Assembly (NCBI GenBank): GCA_036435485.1
Contig: JAZHRN010000137.1
Span: 2,604,001 to 2,668,000 of the forward strand
Origin: Saposhnikovia divaricata
Lineage: Eukaryota > Streptophyta > Magnoliopsida > Apiales > Apiaceae
DNA: 64,000 bases
Direction of reading: 5' to 3'
Of this stretch, positions 60,358-64,000 are shown piece after piece. Every line of letters begins with the position of its first letter. The stretch's first letter is position 1. The translations under genes and the position numbers were made by a program. The notes under the pieces are model-generated. The model was not told the DNA's origin. It saw only the letters and a program-made list of their open reading frames with translations, and made no database searches.

Positions 60358-62893
60358 TACAATATCGTTGAATTCCAATAACCCATAGGAACAAAATATG
60401 TAAAAATATCCCTATAATGGTCCGACTCGATTTTTAACAATATCCCGTGTACTAACAACTTTGAGGATTATCCGAAAACCGAGTTTAGATCATATCAGCT
60501 CCGATTCAGGTTCGACCCGCGTCAAATAAAATTTTGTTGAATTTCAATAACCCATAGGAACAAAATATGTAAAAATATCCACAAAATGGTCCGACTTGAT
60601 TTTTAACAATATCCCGTGTACTAACCCCTTTGAGAATTTTCCGAAAACCGAGTTTCGATCATATCAGCTCCGATTCCGGTCCGAATTGCGTCAAATAAAA
60701 TTTCGTTGAATTCCAATAACCCATAGGAACAAAATATGTAAAAATATCCACAAAATGGTCCGACTTGATTTTTAACAATATCCCGTGTACTAACCCCTTT
60801 GAGAATTTTCCGAAAACCGAGTTTCGATCATATCAGCTCCGATTCCGGTCCGACCCGCGTCAAATAAAATTTCGTTGAATTCCAATAACCCATAGGAACA
60901 AAATATGTAAAAATATCCACAAAATGGTCCGACTTGATTTTTAACAATATCCCGTGTACTAACCCCTTTGAGAATTTTCCGAAAACCGAGTTTCGATCAT
61001 ATCAGCTCCGATTCCGGTCCGAATTGCGTCAAATAAAATTTTGTTGAATTCCAATAACCCATAGGAACAAAATATGTAAAAATATCCACAAAATGGTCCG
61101 ACTCAATTTTTAACAATTTCCCGTGTACTAACCCCTTTGAGGATTATCCAAAAACCGAGTTTTGACTATATCAGCTCCGATTCAGTTCTGAATTGCGTCA
61201 AATACAATATCGTTGAATTCCAATAACCCATAGGAACAAGATATGTAAAAAATATCCCTAAAATGGTCCGACTCGATTTTTAACAATATCCCGTGTACTA
61301 ACAACTTTGAGGATTATCCGAAAACCGAGTTTCGATCATATCAGCTCCGATTCAGGTTCGTCCCGCGTCAAATAAAATTTTGTTGAATTTCAATAACCCA
61401 TAGGAACAAAATATGTAAAAATATCCACAAAATGGTCCGACTTGATTTTTAACAATATCCCGTGTACTAACCCCTTTGAGAATTTTCCGAAAACCGAGTT
61501 TTGATCATATCAGCTCCGATTCCGGTACGAATTGCGTCAAATAAAATTTCATTGAATTCCAATAACCCATAGGAACAAAATATGTAAAAATATCCACAAA
61601 ATGGTCCGACTTGATTTTTAACAATATCCCGTGTACTAACTCCTTTGAGAATTTTCCGAAAACCGAGTTTCGATCATATCTGCTCCGATTCCGGTCCGAC
61701 CCGCGTCAAATAAAATTTCGTTGAATTCCAATAACCCATAGGAACAAAATATGTAAAAATATCCACAAAATGGTCCGACTTGATTTTTAACAATATCCCG
61801 TGTACTAACCCCTTTGAGAATTTTTCGAAAACCGAGTTTCGATCATATCAGCTCCGATTCCGGTCCGAATTGCGTCAAATAAAATTTTGTTGAATTCCAA
61901 TAACCCATAGGAACAAAATATGTAAAAATATCCACAAAATGGTCCGACTCAATTTTTAACAATTTCCCGTGTACTAACCCCTTTGAGGATTATCCAAAAA
62001 CCGAGTTTTGACTATATCAGCTCCGATTCAGTTCCGAATTGCGTCAAATACAATATCGTTGAATTCCAATAACCCATAGGAACAAAATATGTAAAAATAT
62101 CCCTAAAATGGTCCGACTCGATTTTTAACAATATCCCGTGTACTAACAACTTTGAGGATTATCCGAAAACCGAGTTTAGATCATATCAGCTCCGATTCAG
62201 GTTCGACCCGCGTCAAATAAAATTTTGTTGAATTTCAATAACCCATAGGAACAAAATATGTAAAAATATCCACAAAATGGTCCAACTTGATTTTTAACAA
62301 TATCCCGTGTACTAACCCCTTTGAGAATTTTCCGAAAACCGAGTTTCGATCATATCAGCTCCGATTCCGGTCCGAATTGCGTCAAATAAAATTTCGTTGA
62401 ATTCCAATAACCCATAGGAACAAAATATGTAAAAATATCCACAAAATGGTCCGACTTGATTTTTAACAATATCCCGTGTACTAACCCCTTTGAGAATTTT
62501 CCGAAAACCGAGTTTCGATCATATCAGCTTCGATTCCGGTCCGACCCGCGTCAAATAAAATTTCGTTGAATTCCAATAACCCATAGGAACAAAATATGTA
62601 AAAATATCCACAAAATGGTCCGACTTGATTTTTAACAATATCCCGTGTACTAACCCCTTTGAGAATTTTCCGAAAACCGAGTTTCGATCATATCAGCTCC
62701 GATTCCGGTCCGAATTGCGTCAAATAAAATTTTGTTGAATTCCAATAACCCATAGGAACAAAATATGTAAAAATATCCACAAAATGGTCCGACTCAATTT
62801 TTAACAATTTCCCGTGTACTAACCCCTTTGAGGATTATCCAAAAACCGAGTTTTGACTATATCAGCTCCGATTCAGTTCCGAATTGCGTCAAA
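60358..62893 (+). repeat. Three canonical five-monomer HORs (D starts 60358, 61203, 62049)
   Basis: 845, 846 and 845 bp. D at 60358 has a private ccctataatgg (near 60410) not found in its copy at 63910. The last two units belong to super-repeat R copy 2. Confidence 0.94.
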
Positions 62894-63401
62894 TACAATA
62901 TCGTTGAATTCCAATAACCCATAGGAACAAGATATGTAAAAAATATCCCTAAAATGGTCCGACTCGATTTTTAACAATATCCCGTGTACTAACAACTTTG
63001 AGGATTATCCGAAAACCGAGTTTCGATCATATCAGCTCCGATTCAGGTTCGACCCGCGTCAAATAAAATTTTGTTGAATTTCAATAACCCATAGGAACAA
63101 AATATGTAAAAATATCCACAAAATGGTCCGACTTGATTTTTAACAATATCCCGTGTACTAACCCCTTTGAGAATTTTCCGAAAACCGAGTTTTGATCATA
63201 TCAGCTCCGATTCCGGTACGAATTGCGTCAAATAAAATTTCGTTGAATTCCAATAACCCATAGGAACAAAATATGTAAAAATATCCACAAAATGGTCCGA
63301 CTTGATTTTTAACAATATCCCGTGTACTAACTCCTTTGAGAATTTTCCGAAAACCGAGTTTCGATCATATCAGCTCCGATTCCGGTCCGACCCGCGTCAA
63401 A

Positions 63402-63571
63402 TAAAATTTCGTTGAATTCCAATAACCCATAGGAACAAGATATGTAAAAAATATCCCTAAAATGGTCCGACTCGATTTTTAACAATATCCCGTGTACTAA
63501 CAACTTTGAGGATTATCCGAAAACCGAGTTTCGATCATATCAGCTCCGATTCAGGTTCGACCCGCGTCAAA
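63402..63571 (+). repeat. Hybrid monomer B/D (second copy)
   Basis: Same structure as at 59850, carried by the 3,552-bp duplication. Confidence 0.89.
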
Positions 63572-63740
63572 TAAAATTTTGTTGAATTTCAATAACCCAT
63601 AGGAACAAAATATGTAAAAATATCCACAAAATGGTCCGACTTGATTTTTAACAATATCCCGTGTACTAAACCCTTTGAGAATTTTCCGAAAACCGAGTTT
63701 TGATCATATCAGCTCCGATTCCGGTACGAATTGCGTCAAA

Positions 63741-63909
63741 TAAAATTTCGTTGAATTCCAATAACCAATAGGAACAAAATATGTAAAAATATCCACAAAA
63801 TGGTCCGACTCAATTTTTAACAATTTCCCGTGTACTAACCCCTTTGAGGATTATCCAAAAACCGAGTTTTGACTATATCAGCTCCGATTCAGTTCCGAAT
63901 TGCGTCAAA
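63741..63909 (+). repeat. Hybrid monomer A/C (second copy)
   Basis: Same structure as at 60189, with one private change, ataaccaata (near 63762). Confidence 0.89.
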
Positions 63910-64000
63910 TACAATATCGTTGAATTCCAATAACCCATAGGAACAAAATATGTAAAAATATCCCTAAAATGGTCCGACTCGATTTTTAACAATATCCCGT
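63910..64000 (+). repeat. Partial monomer D at right edge
   Basis: The first 91 bp of a D monomer (tacaatatcg start, ccctaaaa, gactcgatt). The array continues beyond the window. Confidence 0.95.

Larger units (their letters stand above)
57651..61202 (+). repeat. Super-repeat R, copy 1 (21 monomers, 3,552 bp)
   Basis: Three five-mers plus one hybrid 6-mer (D starts 57651, 58497, 59342, 60358). All four D starts recur at +3,552. Shared private marks: cagttctgaa just before 57651, gttcgtcccgcg (near 57804), and ctaaaccc (near 60115). Confidence 0.9.
62894..63909 (+). repeat. Six-monomer variant HOR: D-E1-A1-[B/D]-E1-[A/C] (second copy)
   Basis: 1,016 bp, +3,552 from the first copy. Starts: 62894, 63064, 63233, 63402, 63572 and 63741. 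The ctaaaccc mark is shared (near 63667). Confidence 0.91.
1..64000 (+). repeat. Satellite DNA array, 169-bp monomer, five-monomer higher-order repeat
   Basis: The whole window is a head-to-tail array of a 169-bp monomer: 378 complete copies plus a 91-bp partial copy, all in one orientation. Taking taaaatttcg as monomer position 1, the consensus has about 65 G+C (38%), with C (41) well above G (24). Five types (A-E) differ from each other at roughly 10-15 positions, while copies of one type in different HORs are nearly identical; this is the signature of a higher-order repeat. The only length changes are one or two extra A in the A-tract of D-derived monomers and a single 12-bp deletion. Both edges lie inside the array, so its true size is unknown. 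A centromeric role fits the monomer size (about one nucleosome) and the HOR structure but is inference; pericentromeric or knob-like heterochromatin is equally possible from sequence alone. Confidence 0.99.
61203..64000 (+). repeat. Super-repeat R, copy 2 (partial, 2,798 bp seen)
   Basis: It repeats copy 1 at a constant +3,552 until the window ends. I noticed about nine single-base differences (for example aaatttgagg near 57751 against aactttgagg, a change at 58801, tctgctcc near 61680, ccaactt near 62283, ataaccaata near 63762). At least 2,798 bp is nearly identical, so the copying is recent. Confidence 0.9.

Noticed and set aside
1..64000. CRISPR array or prokaryotic repeat
   Set aside because: The repeats are 169 bp and directly adjacent, with no unique spacers, no leader and no cas genes.
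1..64000. Retrotransposon LTR or tandem LTR array
   Set aside because: No primer-binding site, polypurine tract, reverse transcriptase or integrase coding sequence, and no target-site duplications. The unit is far too short and regular.

Overview
The window is one uninterrupted block of tandem satellite DNA. I found no gene, RNA gene, transposon, CRISPR array or unique sequence in any of the 64,000 bases. The basic monomer is 169 bp (about 38% GC, C-rich on the given strand). All 378 complete monomers, plus a 91-bp partial one at the right edge, lie head to tail in the same orientation. This points to a eukaryotic centromeric or pericentromeric/heterochromatic array. Monomer size and arrangement fit a plant or animal centromere satellite. 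I do not recognise the family by sequence and cannot name a species; a plant is my first guess, held weakly.

Monomers fall into five diverged types, named here A, B, C, D and E, which follow one another in fixed order and form a five-monomer higher-order repeat (HOR) of 845-847 bp. Type D is the easiest to spot (it opens tacaatatcg), so HOR coordinates here run D to D: D-E-A-B-C. There are 71 D starts and 70 complete D-to-D intervals. Fifty are canonical five-mers and 20 are not: one 3-mer, three 4-mers, ten 6-mers, one 7-mer, three 8-mers, one 9-mer and one 10-mer. Every non-canonical interval is explained by hybrid monomers whose 5' part is one type and 3' part another, always joined in register so that the 169-bp spacing is kept. 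This is the expected product of unequal homologous exchange.

Above the five-mer there are further layers. Two sub-versions of the HOR (E1-A1-B1 and E2-A2-B2) often alternate, giving a ten-monomer tendency. Larger blocks are themselves duplicated: about 4.2 kb three times at 9.8-22.0 kb, about 3.9 kb twice at 25.2-30.9 kb, 1,690 bp in tandem at 36.7-40.1 kb, 1,183 bp in tandem at 49.5-51.9 kb, and 3,552 bp in tandem at 57.7-64 kb, the last running off the window.

Layout: 1-4.7 kb mostly regular five-mers; 4.7-9 kb an 8-mer and two 6-mers; 9-21.3 kb regular with the 4.2-kb super-repeat and one 8-mer; 21.3-30.9 kb the most rearranged zone (3-, 4- and 6-mers and a 12-bp deletion); 31-46 kb regular runs broken by an 8-mer, a scrambled 10-mer and two 6-mers; 46-54 kb a 9-mer, a 7-mer and two 6-mers; 54-64 kb regular five-mers, then the 3.55-kb super-repeat carrying a further hybrid 6-mer. 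Nothing here encodes protein. Any function would be structural, such as kinetochore chromatin or heterochromatin, and that is inference.
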